A DNA stretch of 64,000 nucleotides, from NCBI GenBank assembly GCA_963558655.1, contig CAUWHJ010000004.1, positions 1 through 64,000 on the forward strand, written 5' to 3'. Below the pieces are notes generated by a model that searched no databases, was not told where the DNA came from, and saw only the letters and a program-made list of their open reading frames with translations. The translations under genes and the position numbers were made by a program. The stretch is from UMGS1590 sp963558655. Lineage in GTDB: Bacteria > Bacillota > Peptococcia > Peptococcales > Peptococcaceae. Shown piece after piece: positions 56,433 through 64,000 of this stretch. Position 1 is the first letter of the stretch; the number at the start of each line of letters is the position of its first letter.

Positions 56433-57252
56433 ATGGTATATACAACGGAAGAATTGATTCCTCTTGTTGGTCGTCTTGCGAAAAAATGGGCTGGTCATGA
56501 ACATACCTCTATACCTTATGAACGAGCGCAGCAACTGATGGACGCAGTGCAATATTGTATTGCAGAGGTTGAGCATTTTGCAGGAGAGGATATGCTTGCA
56601 GCAATGTCCCTCAGTGCAGAAGATGCTTATGCAGCCGGCCAACGCCTTGTAGAAGCAAAAGTGCGACAGACACTTACGCAGACTAATAAACTATTTGCAA
56701 CCTTTGACAGCTATGGTAATCAATATCTTGAAGATATGGTGGTAAAAGGCCTCCCAGCATTCTTTAAATGGTATGATCCGCAATTTGCGCCTCCTTACGC
56801 TTGATTATCCATTGCTTGCTGATTATACGCAGACAAGTGGTATTGACCGCATTGCGCTTGTTGTAGATGCACTTTGCGTAGAACAAGCGTTTTTACATAT
56901 TTTTTCGCGTGAACTTGTTTTGACCCTATTGGCCAAACAAAAAGAAGCGATGGCAGAGCCTGTTGAAAACCTTTGTGAACCATTGCTTTTAGCGCTCGTT
57001 GCACATGGACTTGTAGGGGAACCGCTCAGTGCGACACCACTTCAGACTGCGGCACGAGAACACCTGCGTCAGATGCTTGTTGTGGCACCAAAGGAAACAA
57101 AGCAGGCGGTGCGAAAGTATTTTTTCAAAAATATGAAGAATACATTGCATCTTGACGAAAAGCATATCGCCTATCTTGAATTGGGCCTAGATGCTGTCTT
57201 TGTTCGCCTACACGTTGCAGCTACGTATGGAACGTTAGAGAATATTGTTTAG
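56433..57252 (+). pseudogene. DUF6179-like gene split by a frameshift
   Basis: Two partial frames together look like one protein. Frame 1 (56433-56804) runs from MVYTTEELIPLVGRLAKKW to KWYDPQFAP and then stops at TGA 56802. The continuation lies in the next frame up to 57252, with LLTLDYPLL and TSGIDRIALVVDALCVEQAFL, which should follow directly. The shift lies near 56785-56801. The combined product would be about 270 residues, helical, probably the partner of the DUF6323-like protein. The cause could be a real deletion, a sequence error or, less likely, recoding at GCT-TGA. Confidence 0.72.
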
Positions 57253-57361
57253 GTTGTGGCAAGAATAGAAATAATACGAATGATGTGGTGGCTGTCTGTG
57301 CATTCTATAAGGTTTATTGGATATAAAGCCAAAAGAGTTGTTTGATTTTAGAGATTAAAAG

Positions 57362-57411
57362 AATGGCGCAACCTTTACGATGTTTTTCGTAAATGGTTGC
57401 GCCATTTTTTG
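57362..57411. terminator. Bidirectional terminator
   Basis: AATGGCGCAACC and GGTTGCGCCATT are joined by an inner TTTACGA/TCGTAAA pairing and followed by a T-run on the + strand, between convergent units. The 109 bases before it (57253-57361) hold no gene. Confidence 0.88.
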
Positions 57412-57416
57412 TTCGC

Positions 57417-58790
57417 TTAAATAAAGATGAGTTTCAAGATAAACAGGATTGCCAATATAATCATGACAATGGATACTTTTTTGCGTTTTTCAGCTGGTGC
57501 AAGCGCGTTATAGATGAGGTTAACGGCAACGTAGCTGAGAACGCCGAGGGTAAGGCCGTCACCAATGGAGTAGGTGAGTGGCATGGCAAGGATGGTGACA
57601 AAGGCTGGGAGGCCTTCTGTAATGTTGTCAAATTCGATGTTCTTAACCGCACTGAGCATGAGATAACCAACGTAAATCAACGCTGGTGCAGTAGCACAAC
57701 TTGGAATAGCGATGAAGATTGGTGAGAAGAACATAGCGATTAAGAAGAGCACACCGACTGTGATGGCGGTATAACCGGTGCGGCCGCCAACGCTGACGCC
57801 GGTGGAGCTTTCCACATAGGTGGTAACGGTGGAAACACCGAGGCAGGCACCGGCGGTGGTTGCAACGGCATCAGCCATGAGGGCACGGCTGGCATTTGGC
57901 ACGTTGCCGTCTTTGTCGAGCATACCTGCTTTGGAGCAGACGCCAACGAGAGTACCAACAGTGTCGAAGAAGTCAACGAAGAGGAAGGTTAACATGATGA
58001 CGATGAAGTTAGAAATTTGTTCTGGGTGGAACAGGTAACTAAAATCAATCTGCCCGGCGATTGGAGCGACGGATTCAAATTTAATGATGCCTTCTGGCAG
58101 AACGATGCCATGGCTTGCAGCGGCTTCCGGATTGATAAGAGCATAGCCCCATGCAGCCAGGGAGCAGACAACGATACCAATGAGAATAGAACCACGCACG
58201 CCGCGTTTGTCGAGCGCGGCAATGAGAATGACTCCGAGGCAGCAGATGACAGCTGGTAGAGCAAATTCGTTGAGAGCAACGAGGGTTGATTCATCAGCAA
58301 CGACGATGCTGCCGTTGATGAGGCCAAGGAAGGCGATGAAAAGACCAATCCCACCGGTTACAGCGTACTTCATGTTGTGGGGAATGGCTTGCACAACCGC
58401 TTCACGCACTTTGCAAATGGTTAGAATGATGAAGATGATACCTTCACAAAAAACGGCGGTCAGTGCTACCTGCCATGGAATGTCATAGCCAAGGACGACG
58501 CTGTAAGCGAAAAAGGCATTGAGCCCCATACCCGATGCGAGACCGAACGGCAGATTGGCAATAAAGCCCATGAGGAAGCAGCCGACAGCAGCGGCCAGAC
58601 AAGTGCCGGTGACGAGGGCGCCGGCGTCCATACCTGCTTCAGAGAGAATACTTGGATTGACGGCGATGATGTAAGCCATGGTGAGGAAGGTGGTGAGGCC
58701 CGCCAACACTTCAGTTTTCATATCGACGTTTTTTTGACCAAACACGGGAAAGAGTTTGGTCAGCAGCGAGGTTTGTTTTTGTGTGCTCAA
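57417..58790 (-). CDS. NCS2-type purine permease (AzgA/PbuG-like)
   Basis: The 457-residue membrane protein has about 13 helices of the guanine/hypoxanthine permease branch. VLAGLTTFLTMAYIIAVNPSIL, GLASGMGLNAFFAYSV, and the C-terminal-half ATTAGACLGVSTVTTYVESSTGVSVGGRTG (fragments) are hallmarks. It imports hypoxanthine, guanine or adenine with protons. TTG 58790 is chosen because AAGGAG lies 8 bases upstream. The leader is too short (under 90 bases) for a purine riboswitch. Two TTTGACGC repeats 20 bp apart precede a TATAAT on the minus strand and may be operator sites. Confidence 0.92.
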   Translation of the reverse strand: MSTQKQTSLLTKLFPVFGQKNVDMKTEVLAGLTTFLTMAYIIAVNPSILSEAGMDAGALVTGTCLAAAVGCFLMGFIANLPFGLASGMGLNAFFAYSVVLGYDIPWQVALTAVFCEGIIFIILTICKVREAVVQAIPHNMKYAVTGGIGLFIAFLGLINGSIVVADESTLVALNEFALPAVICCLGVILIAALDKRGVRGSILIGIVVCSLAAWGYALINPEAAASHGIVLPEGIIKFESVAPIAGQIDFSYLFHPEQISNFIVIMLTFLFVDFFDTVGTLVGVCSKAGMLDKDGNVPNASRALMADAVATTAGACLGVSTVTTYVESSTGVSVGGRTGYTAITVGVLFLIAMFFSPIFIAIPSCATAPALIYVGYLMLSAVKNIEFDNITEGLPAFVTILAMPLTYSIGDGLTLGVLSYVAVNLIYNALAPAEKRKKVSIVMIILAILFILKLIFI

Positions 58791-58876
58791 TAGATACACT
58801 CCTTCTTTTTTTGATTGTTTTATTATACGGAATTGTGGCGTCAAAAATAGTCATTATGCGTCAAATTTGGCGAAAC

Positions 58877-60502
58877 TTACTGAGATATGCTACCTAAATC
58901 AAGCCAATGGCTCTTTAGGCTGCAAACGAGGCGGGCGTCGATGTAGGCCTGGTCGCGCGTGAGAATGGTTTGGCCCTGGTAGTTGCCGGCTGGTGTGAGT
59001 TCAACAACGAGAACAATGTCGATGGCTTCGTCGCTGGAGAGGTGCAGTGGCAGCATGAAGTTCATGGTGTTGCGCGATGGATAGTAAGATGGAATGGCAG
59101 TGTGGTAATTCCAGCGCACTTCTTTACGGGCAAGAAGTACGGCATCGTCAATACGGTTTTTCAGGCGATTGTAGAGAAGGCTGTCGCTTTCCAAAAGTCT
59201 CTGGATTTTGCCATAAAGGTTGTCGCGCTGTGTATCGTCTTTGGCGCGGTCAATATCAGAAAGCAGCTTCATGGCTTTTTTGTGGTCGTAGAATTGGCTT
59301 TTGAGATAGGAAAGCGGGAAGCGGTCGATGTTTTCGATGAGAATGTGTTCATAATCGCAATGAATTTCCTGTGTGAGATCGAACAGCAGATCGCCTTGAT
59401 GTTGGAAGTAGGTGGCTGGCTTTGGCAATGGGTTGAAGTTCTGCACGAGTTGTTTCCCCATGCCGAAGTGGCCGGCAATGCAAAATTCTTTGAACAACCA
59501 TGGCGATTCGCCGGCGGTGTTTGGCACAAAGCAAGCATAAATTTCATCAAAATGGCTGTCAACCAGGCCGGTATTGAAGGCGGCAAGCCGTCCGTCTTCG
59601 CTGAGCATGACTTTACCTTCCAGCTGTATGCGGTAGAAGGTGTATTGGATGTATTTTTTCAAAATGTAAAAGCTCTTTTTCTCAACGTTTGGAAAATCCC
59701 ATTCTTCTGGGGTTGCCATATCGGCGAGTGCTTGCAGAAAATCTTCCCAGCGGCCGAGGAAAGCAAAGGTTTCCAGCGCTTGTGCCGGGCTGTCGCCTTT
59801 GATTTTATTGACTTCCAGGGTAGACGATGGTGCGTCGTTGTCGTCGATATAGATGAGGGCGTAGGGCGAGAGATGTTTGCCGGTTTTTGGCGGCCGTTTG
59901 AAGGTGAGATAAATAGGACGGCCATTTTTCGCCGGCACGTCAAGACGGAAGCCGAGTTTGTCTTTGGTATAGTCTAAAGCGCCCGAGGCTTTCGCTTGCT
60001 GATAGCTGCTTTCAAGAAGCCCAGGCAGAGAGGCTTGCACGCGGCCGGTTTTAAGCGACAAAATGTGCAGCATATGGCTGTCGAGCTGGGTGTGCGCCAG
60101 CAGTGATTCCGGTGGCTCTGGTAGTTTTGGCACAACGGTGTGGTGTGCCGCTTGATTGCCGCTGGTTTTTGGAATGGCGGTGGCACGTGTGCGGCGTGTT
60201 TTGCCGGCGAGTACCACGGTTTTGGTTTTTGCTTTCGCCGGTGGTTTTGTTTTGGTTGTTTTTGGCCGCTGCCAGATGGCAAAACGCACGCGCATTTCTT
60301 CGCTGCCGTTTTCCGGTGGCAGAAGGGTGATAAATTCCGGCATATCACGCAGCATATTTTTCAAGCGGCCGTAACCATAGTTGCGGCTGGAGATGTGGTT
60401 ATCTGCCAGAAGTTGAGCAATGTTGTTGATGGGATGCACGCCGTAGTTGATTTTTTTGCAGAGGAAGCGGTAAAGTTCCTCTTTCTGTTCAATGGACAGC
60501 AT
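58877..60502 (-). CDS. Protein with N-terminal LOTUS/OST-HTH-like domain and C-terminal DUF3825
   Basis: The 541-residue protein shows three regions. Residues 1-62 look like an OST-HTH/LOTUS winged helix (ELYRFLCKKINYGVHPI, then YGYGRLKNMLRDMPEFITL), a fold that binds RNA. Residues 75-150 are a low-complexity basic linker rich in Lys, Thr and Pro. Residues 250-541 match DUF3825 (EEWDFPNVEKKSFYILKKYIQYTF, LAAFNTGLVDSHFDEIYACF). DUF3825 proteins are often linked with RNA-binding domains and may act in RNA processing or stress. AAAGGAGG is 6 bases before the ATG. It follows mnmA after 39 bp, so a tRNA or RNA-metabolism role is plausible. Confidence 0.82.
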   Translation of the reverse strand: MLSIEQKEELYRFLCKKINYGVHPINNIAQLLADNHISSRNYGYGRLKNMLRDMPEFITLLPPENGSEEMRVRFAIWQRPKTTKTKPPAKAKTKTVVLAGKTRRTRATAIPKTSGNQAAHHTVVPKLPEPPESLLAHTQLDSHMLHILSLKTGRVQASLPGLLESSYQQAKASGALDYTKDKLGFRLDVPAKNGRPIYLTFKRPPKTGKHLSPYALIYIDDNDAPSSTLEVNKIKGDSPAQALETFAFLGRWEDFLQALADMATPEEWDFPNVEKKSFYILKKYIQYTFYRIQLEGKVMLSEDGRLAAFNTGLVDSHFDEIYACFVPNTAGESPWLFKEFCIAGHFGMGKQLVQNFNPLPKPATYFQHQGDLLFDLTQEIHCDYEHILIENIDRFPLSYLKSQFYDHKKAMKLLSDIDRAKDDTQRDNLYGKIQRLLESDSLLYNRLKNRIDDAVLLARKEVRWNYHTAIPSYYPSRNTMNFMLPLHLSSDEAIDIVLVVELTPAGNYQGQTILTRDQAYIDARLVCSLKSHWLDLGSISQ

Positions 60503-60541
60503 GAAATCCTCCTTTCGTTGGTGGGGTTGATGATGGGAGTG

Positions 60542-61594
60542 TTAGTGGGCGTCAGACAAGGGGCCGTCGATGATGCCGCCGGCGATGACGCGTTCGCTGT
60601 CATAGAGCACAACGCTTTGGCCAGGTGTGATAGCGCGTACAGGTGTGTCGAAATGCACCAGCAAACGCTCACCTTCCAGGCGCCAACTGCCTTCGCTGCC
60701 GCGGTCACGGGAGCGAATTTTGATGCGCGCTCGGCCGCTTGTGGTGCCGGAAACAAGCAGATTCACTTGGCTGGCAGAGAGCTCTTGATGCATCAGGTCA
60801 TCGTTGGTGCCAACGGTGACGGTGTTGGCTTCGGCGTTGATGGCGGTGACATAGGCGGGATACCCCAGAGCAAGTCCCAGTCCACGGCGCTGACCGATGG
60901 TGTAGCGCCAGGAACCGGTGTGTTCGCCGATGGTATGGCTTTGTGCATCAATAAAGGCGCCTTTCCCTGGTAAGTGGTCGGGGCAGTATGCTTGCAGGAA
61001 GGCAGCGTAATCATCGCCGGGAATGAAACAAATTTCCTGAGACTCTTTTTTTTCGGCGGTGATGAGGCCAAGCTCAGCCGCCATGGCGCGTGTTTCGTCT
61101 TTGCTGTAATCGCCGAGCGGGCAGAGAATGTGCGCGAGCATATCGCGTGGTATGCCCCAAAGAAAGTAGGATTGATCTTTTTCCGGACTGGCGGCACAGA
61201 GCAGCGCATCGCCGGACGTATCATGACGCACACGCACATAGTGGCCGGTTGCCAGTTTGTCGCAGCCAAGACGCTGCGCTTCTTTCCAGAGAGCGCCGAA
61301 TTTAACCAGTGCATTGCAGCGCACACAAGGGTTTGGCGTTAATCCTTGGAGGTAGGCATCGGCGAAAGGCGCAATGACCTCGCGAGAAAAATAGTCGCGC
61401 ATATCAAGTTCGTGAAAAGCGATGCCAAACTGTTCGGCAACGGCTTGTGCATCGCGGGCAGCGCGGTTGTCGCGGCCGCTTTCCGGTGTTAGGCGCATAT
61501 GAATGCCAACCACCTCGTGTCCAGCTTGTTGCAGAAGGTGAACAGCAACGGAGCTGTCCACGCCGCCGCTAAGACCGATGGCAACTTTACTCAT
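60542..61594 (-). CDS. mnmA: tRNA-specific 2-thiouridylase
   Basis: The 350-residue enzyme adds sulfur to U34 of Glu, Gln and Lys tRNAs. PP-loop SGGVDSSVAVHLL at the start, NPCVRCN with the first catalytic Cys, KDQSYFLWG, and ESQEICFIP with the second catalytic Cys. C-terminal beta-barrel domain with GTTSGRARIKIRSRD. ATG 61594 has AAAGGAG 8 bases upstream. It overlaps the end of rarA by 8 bases. Confidence 0.95.
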   Translation of the reverse strand: MSKVAIGLSGGVDSSVAVHLLQQAGHEVVGIHMRLTPESGRDNRAARDAQAVAEQFGIAFHELDMRDYFSREVIAPFADAYLQGLTPNPCVRCNALVKFGALWKEAQRLGCDKLATGHYVRVRHDTSGDALLCAASPEKDQSYFLWGIPRDMLAHILCPLGDYSKDETRAMAAELGLITAEKKESQEICFIPGDDYAAFLQAYCPDHLPGKGAFIDAQSHTIGEHTGSWRYTIGQRRGLGLALGYPAYVTAINAEANTVTVGTNDDLMHQELSASQVNLLVSGTTSGRARIKIRSRDRGSEGSWRLEGERLLVHFDTPVRAITPGQSVVLYDSERVIAGGIIDGPLSDAH

Positions 61595-62906
61595 GATGTT
61601 CTCCTTTCCGGCGTGCGGTAACGGTGTCGTCCTCAAAATAATAGCGGGTGTCCGTCATGGTATCTGGCAGATACTGCTGCTCTACCTGGTGCATAGGATA
61701 ATCGTGCGGATATTTATAGCCAATGCCGTGGCCGAGTTCTTTGGCACCAGCGTAATGGGCATCGCGCAGATGTTTTGGCACGGCACCGTTTTTGCCGTGG
61801 CGCACATCAGCCAGAGCACGCTCAAGACCCATGTAGGCGCAGTTGCTTTTAGGCGCAGTCGCCATATAGGTCACTGCCTGAGCGAGAATGATGCGGCCTT
61901 CCGGCATACCGACAAACTGCAGGGCGTCCGCAGCACTTTGCGCCACCACCAACGCTTGCGGGTCTGCCATGCCGATGTCCTCGCAAGAGAGAATAACAAT
62001 GCGCCGAGCAATGAAGAGCGGGTCCTCGCCGGCATCAAGCATTCGTGCCAGATAGTAGAGGGCGGCGTCTGGGTCGCTGCCGCGCATACTCTTAATGAAA
62101 GCAGAGATAATGTCATAGTGTTCGTCGCCGGTGCCATCATAGCTCACCGCAGGGCGTTGAATGGATTCTTCGGCAACGGCTAAATCAACATGAATGGTGC
62201 CTTTTTCATCGGCAGGGCTGGAAAGCACCGATAGTTCCAGAGCGTTAAGCGCCATGCGTGCATCACCTTGCGAGAAGTTGGCAAAGTGCTCTAAGGCGTC
62301 GTCTGTGATGTCAACATGATAGGCACCCAGGCCGCGTTCACGGTCGGTGAGCGCACGGTGCATAAGGGCGATGATGTCCTTTTTGCCAAGTGGCTGAAGC
62401 TGAAAAATCAGCGAGCGTGACAACAGCGCACGGTTGATGCTGAAATAAGGATTTTGCGTGGTGGCGCCGATGAGAATGATGGTGCCATTTTCTACCGAAG
62501 GCAGCAGTCCGTCTTGCTGTGCCTTGTTGAAGCGGTGCACCTCATCAATGAAGAGAATGGTTTGGCGGCCGTAAAGCTGCTGCTCTTCTTCAGCTTTTTT
62601 GATGAGCTTACGTAGCTCCGGCAGGCCTTCGGTAACGGCGTTGAGACGGGCGAAAGGCCGTTTGGTCACATTGGCAATGACAGACGCCAATGTGGTTTTG
62701 CCGCAGCCGGCACTCCCCCAGAGAATAATGGAAGAAAGGCGGTTGGTTTCAATGGCGCGGCGCAAAAGCTTGCCTTTACCAATGAGCGCATCTTGACCAA
62801 CAATGTCATCGAGCGTTTGCGGACGCATACGATCCGCCAACGGTGAATGGGAATGGGCGCTCGATGCCGAGGCAGCAGCGCTGAAAAGGTCGATTTGATC
62901 GGGCAT
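61587..62906 (-). CDS. rarA: Replication-associated recombination protein A (RarA/MgsA)
   Basis: The 439-residue AAA+ clamp-loader-like ATPase acts at stalled replication forks. An N-terminal ADRMRPQTLDDIVGQ, Walker A in an unusual form (WGSAGCGKTT; most have GPPGTGKTT), Walker B LFIDEVHRFNKAQQD, sensor 1 ATTQNPYFSINRAL, and the C-terminal tetramerisation domain (YYLARMLDAGEDPLFIARR). ATG 62906 has AAGGAGATG just upstream. It is in a tight cluster with mnmA and galU. Confidence 0.95.
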   Translation of the reverse strand: MPDQIDLFSAAASASSAHSHSPLADRMRPQTLDDIVGQDALIGKGKLLRRAIETNRLSSIILWGSAGCGKTTLASVIANVTKRPFARLNAVTEGLPELRKLIKKAEEEQQLYGRQTILFIDEVHRFNKAQQDGLLPSVENGTIILIGATTQNPYFSINRALLSRSLIFQLQPLGKKDIIALMHRALTDRERGLGAYHVDITDDALEHFANFSQGDARMALNALELSVLSSPADEKGTIHVDLAVAEESIQRPAVSYDGTGDEHYDIISAFIKSMRGSDPDAALYYLARMLDAGEDPLFIARRIVILSCEDIGMADPQALVVAQSAADALQFVGMPEGRIILAQAVTYMATAPKSNCAYMGLERALADVRHGKNGAVPKHLRDAHYAGAKELGHGIGYKYPHDYPMHQVEQQYLPDTMTDTRYYFEDDTVTARRKGEHHE

Positions 62907-62932
62907 AACAACATCTCCTTGGTGAGTGGCAC

Positions 62933-63811
62933 TCAATCAAGCTGGGCGGCGAGATTTTTGAGATACTTTGCCAGAGCTGGGCCAATCTCATCGCGGCGCA
63001 GCCCAAACTCGATATTGGCTGTGATGAATCCCAGCTGGTCGCCAACGTCATAGCGGCGTCCCTGAAAGGCGCAAGCCATCAGCGCTTCTTGGTTGGCAAG
63101 CGTATTGAGGGCATCGGTGAGTTGAATCTCGCCACCTTTGCCGGGTGCGGTGGCATCGAGAATATCAAAAATAGCAGGAGTGATGACATAACGCCCCATA
63201 ATGGCGAGGTTGCTTGGCGCTTCATCGGCGCTTGGTTTCTCCACCAGGCTGGCAACACGGCAACGTCCTTCGTTTAGGGTGTCCATAGGTGCAACAATGC
63301 CGTATTTATGAATAGCCTCGTTTGCCACTGGCTGCACGCCGACCACCGATGCACCGGTTTCTTCGTAGATGTGGCAAAGCTGTGCCAGCGCAGGCGGCTC
63401 AGCGGCAACAACATCATCGCCAAGCAGCACGGCAATGGCTTCATCGCCTGCAAAATCGCGCGCCAAAGAAACGGCATGGCCTAGCCCCAGCGGCGTTTCC
63501 TGCACGATGTAGGAAAGCTGGACAATGTCGGAAATATGTTGCACACGCGTGCAGAGTGCCTCTTTGCCATGTGCGAGGAGAAAATCCTCCAGCTCCGGTG
63601 CAGCGGCAAAATGGTTGCGAATGGCCTGTTTTTGTGCGCTGACCACCAGCAGCACTTCTTCAATACCGCTGGCTGCAGCTTCTTCGAGAATGATTTGCAA
63701 CGTTGGCACGTCCACAATCGGTAAGAGTTCTTTAGGAACTGCCTTGGTGGCTGGCAGAAAACGGGTGCCAAGTCCGGCGGCAGGGATGACGGCTTTTCTG
63801 ATTTTGTTCAT
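62933..63811 (-). CDS. galU: UTP-glucose-1-phosphate uridylyltransferase
   Basis: The 292-residue GalU makes UDP-glucose. AVIPAAGLGTRFLPATKAVPKE holds the nucleotide signature and catalytic Lys, LLGDDVV the metal-binding Asp, and GRYVITPAIFDIL, with PGKGGEIQLTDAL, are further family blocks. GGAGGAGC is just before the ATG. UDP-glucose feeds cell-wall glycans and glycolipids. It is probably the promoter-proximal gene of a galU-rarA-mnmA-DUF3825 run. Confidence 0.96.
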   Translation of the reverse strand: MNKIRKAVIPAAGLGTRFLPATKAVPKELLPIVDVPTLQIILEEAAASGIEEVLLVVSAQKQAIRNHFAAAPELEDFLLAHGKEALCTRVQHISDIVQLSYIVQETPLGLGHAVSLARDFAGDEAIAVLLGDDVVAAEPPALAQLCHIYEETGASVVGVQPVANEAIHKYGIVAPMDTLNEGRCRVASLVEKPSADEAPSNLAIMGRYVITPAIFDILDATAPGKGGEIQLTDALNTLANQEALMACAFQGRRYDVGDQLGFITANIEFGLRRDEIGPALAKYLKNLAAQLD

Positions 63812-63843
63812 GAAAGCTCCTCCGTAAAAATGATGATGCTTTC

Positions 63844-63873
63844 ATTATACCATCAGCAATTTGCCGGTGTAAA
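63844..63873 (-). promoter_or_regulatory. galU: Promoter of galU
   Basis: On the minus strand: TTTACA (63873-63868), 18 bp, consensus TATAAT (63849-63844). Confidence 0.65.
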
Positions 63874-63886
63874 GCGGCGTCTGCGC

Positions 63887-63915
63887 TTGTCGGGCAGTCT
63901 GGGGCATGATAGAAT
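63887..63915 (+). promoter_or_regulatory. Promoter of the gene at the right edge
   Basis: TTGTCG (63887-63892), 17 bp, TAGAAT (63910-63915), with a ribosome site and start codon 32 bp further on. Confidence 0.55.
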
Positions 63916-63946
63916 GGTGGCAGTGTGAAAACAAGGAGGAGCAGCA

Positions 63947-64000
63947 GTGATTGGTAGTGGCAAAAGCATGAGAAAACGGCGGCTGCGCGCTTGGCGGCGA
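63947..64000 (+). CDS. Start of a gene truncated by the window edge
   Basis: GTG 63947 follows AAGGAGG (63933-63939) by 7 bases. The first 18 residues (MIGSGKSMRKRRLRAWRR) are very basic. The rest lies outside the window and no family can be named. Confidence 0.55.
   Translation, partial: MIGSGKSMRKRRLRAWRR

Noticed and set aside
56785..56805. Programmed +1 frameshift in the DUF6179-like gene
   Set aside because: The stop context is GCT-TGA, not the known CTT-TGA slip site, no Shine-Dalgarno-like stimulator is close, and a short deletion explains the data more simply.
58791..58876. Purine riboswitch before the NCS2 permease
   Set aside because: The gap is under 90 bases and includes the promoter; no three-way junction with the conserved loops can be formed.
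58970..59977. 335-residue open frame on the + strand
   Set aside because: It lies wholly antisense inside the LOTUS-DUF3825 gene, has no ribosome site and no recognisable domain. It is a composition shadow.
60140..60973. 277-residue open frame on the + strand
   Set aside because: It crosses the junction between two real minus-strand genes and is rich in Cys and Phe runs typical of shadow frames.
1..64000. CRISPR arrays, tRNA or rRNA genes, insertion sequences, prophage
   Set aside because: No repeat-spacer pattern, cloverleaf, rRNA segment, transposase, integrase or phage structural gene was seen anywhere in the window.

Overview
The window looks like chromosomal DNA of an anaerobic bacterium of the Bacillota; lineage below phylum is not resolved. 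The evidence is strong AGGAGG-type ribosome binding sites, intrinsic terminators after almost every transcription unit, LytTR and OmpR two-component systems beside FtsX-type ABC exporters, many sodium-coupled symporters, a Crp/Fnr regulator, a NimA-like protein and an iron-sulfur flavoprotein. There is no rRNA, tRNA, CRISPR array or insertion sequence that I can support. Base composition is moderate, except that the first 5.2 kb is visibly AT-richer than the rest.

Layout. 0-5.2 kb: AT-rich accessory cassette (LysR regulator, iron-sulfur flavoprotein, SLC13-type permease, an amidohydrolase-fold protein without most of its metal ligands, SDR dehydrogenase). 5.2-7.3 kb: MetE-C-like methyltransferase and a membrane-anchored protein of unknown function. 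7.4-14.4 kb: two-component system 1, an ABC exporter, then orphan two-component system 2. 14.4-21 kb: alpha/beta hydrolase, Crp/Fnr regulator and a divergent, translationally coupled phosphonate-type operon (phnD-phnC-phnE-phnE plus a metallophosphoesterase and a PHP phosphoesterase), in which phnD has an in-frame TGA. 21-31 kb: uridine phosphorylase, a second FtsX-type ABC exporter, MFS drug exporter, a possible papain-fold protein, MsbA-like ABC exporter, nitroreductase, CBS/CorC membrane protein. 31-44 kb: hydrolase, PutP, Eis-like acetyltransferase, NimA-like protein, a DMT transporter-Nudix fusion, proA with a PLP decarboxylase, AraC regulator, NhaC and AGCS symporters. 44-47 kb: LytTR two-component system and a CPBP protease.

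47.2-54.8 kb, minus strand, is the most striking block. One operon encodes all seven shikimate-pathway steps from DAHP synthase to chorismate synthase, plus a chorismate mutase/prephenate dehydratase-like protein. It is preceded by its own promoter, a previously unmarked 35-codon leader ORF packed with Phe and Tyr codons, and a terminator with a competing antiterminator. This has every part of a ribosome-mediated transcription attenuator sensing aromatic amino acids.

54.9-64 kb: small zinc-ribbon protein, GNAT, a DUF6323/DUF6179-like pair of which the second is frameshifted, a purine permease, a LOTUS-DUF3825 protein, mnmA, rarA, galU, and the first codons of a gene that runs off the right edge.

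Regulatory reading. Tandem GAGRTTT repeats 11 bp apart lie before two-component system 2 and before the second ABC exporter, which suggests one response regulator controls both. A TGAC-N4-GTCA site centred about 41.5 bp before the inferred start of the phn operon suggests activation by the divergent Crp/Fnr protein. An 8-5-8 palindrome with a T-N11-A core flanks the LysR gene on both sides.
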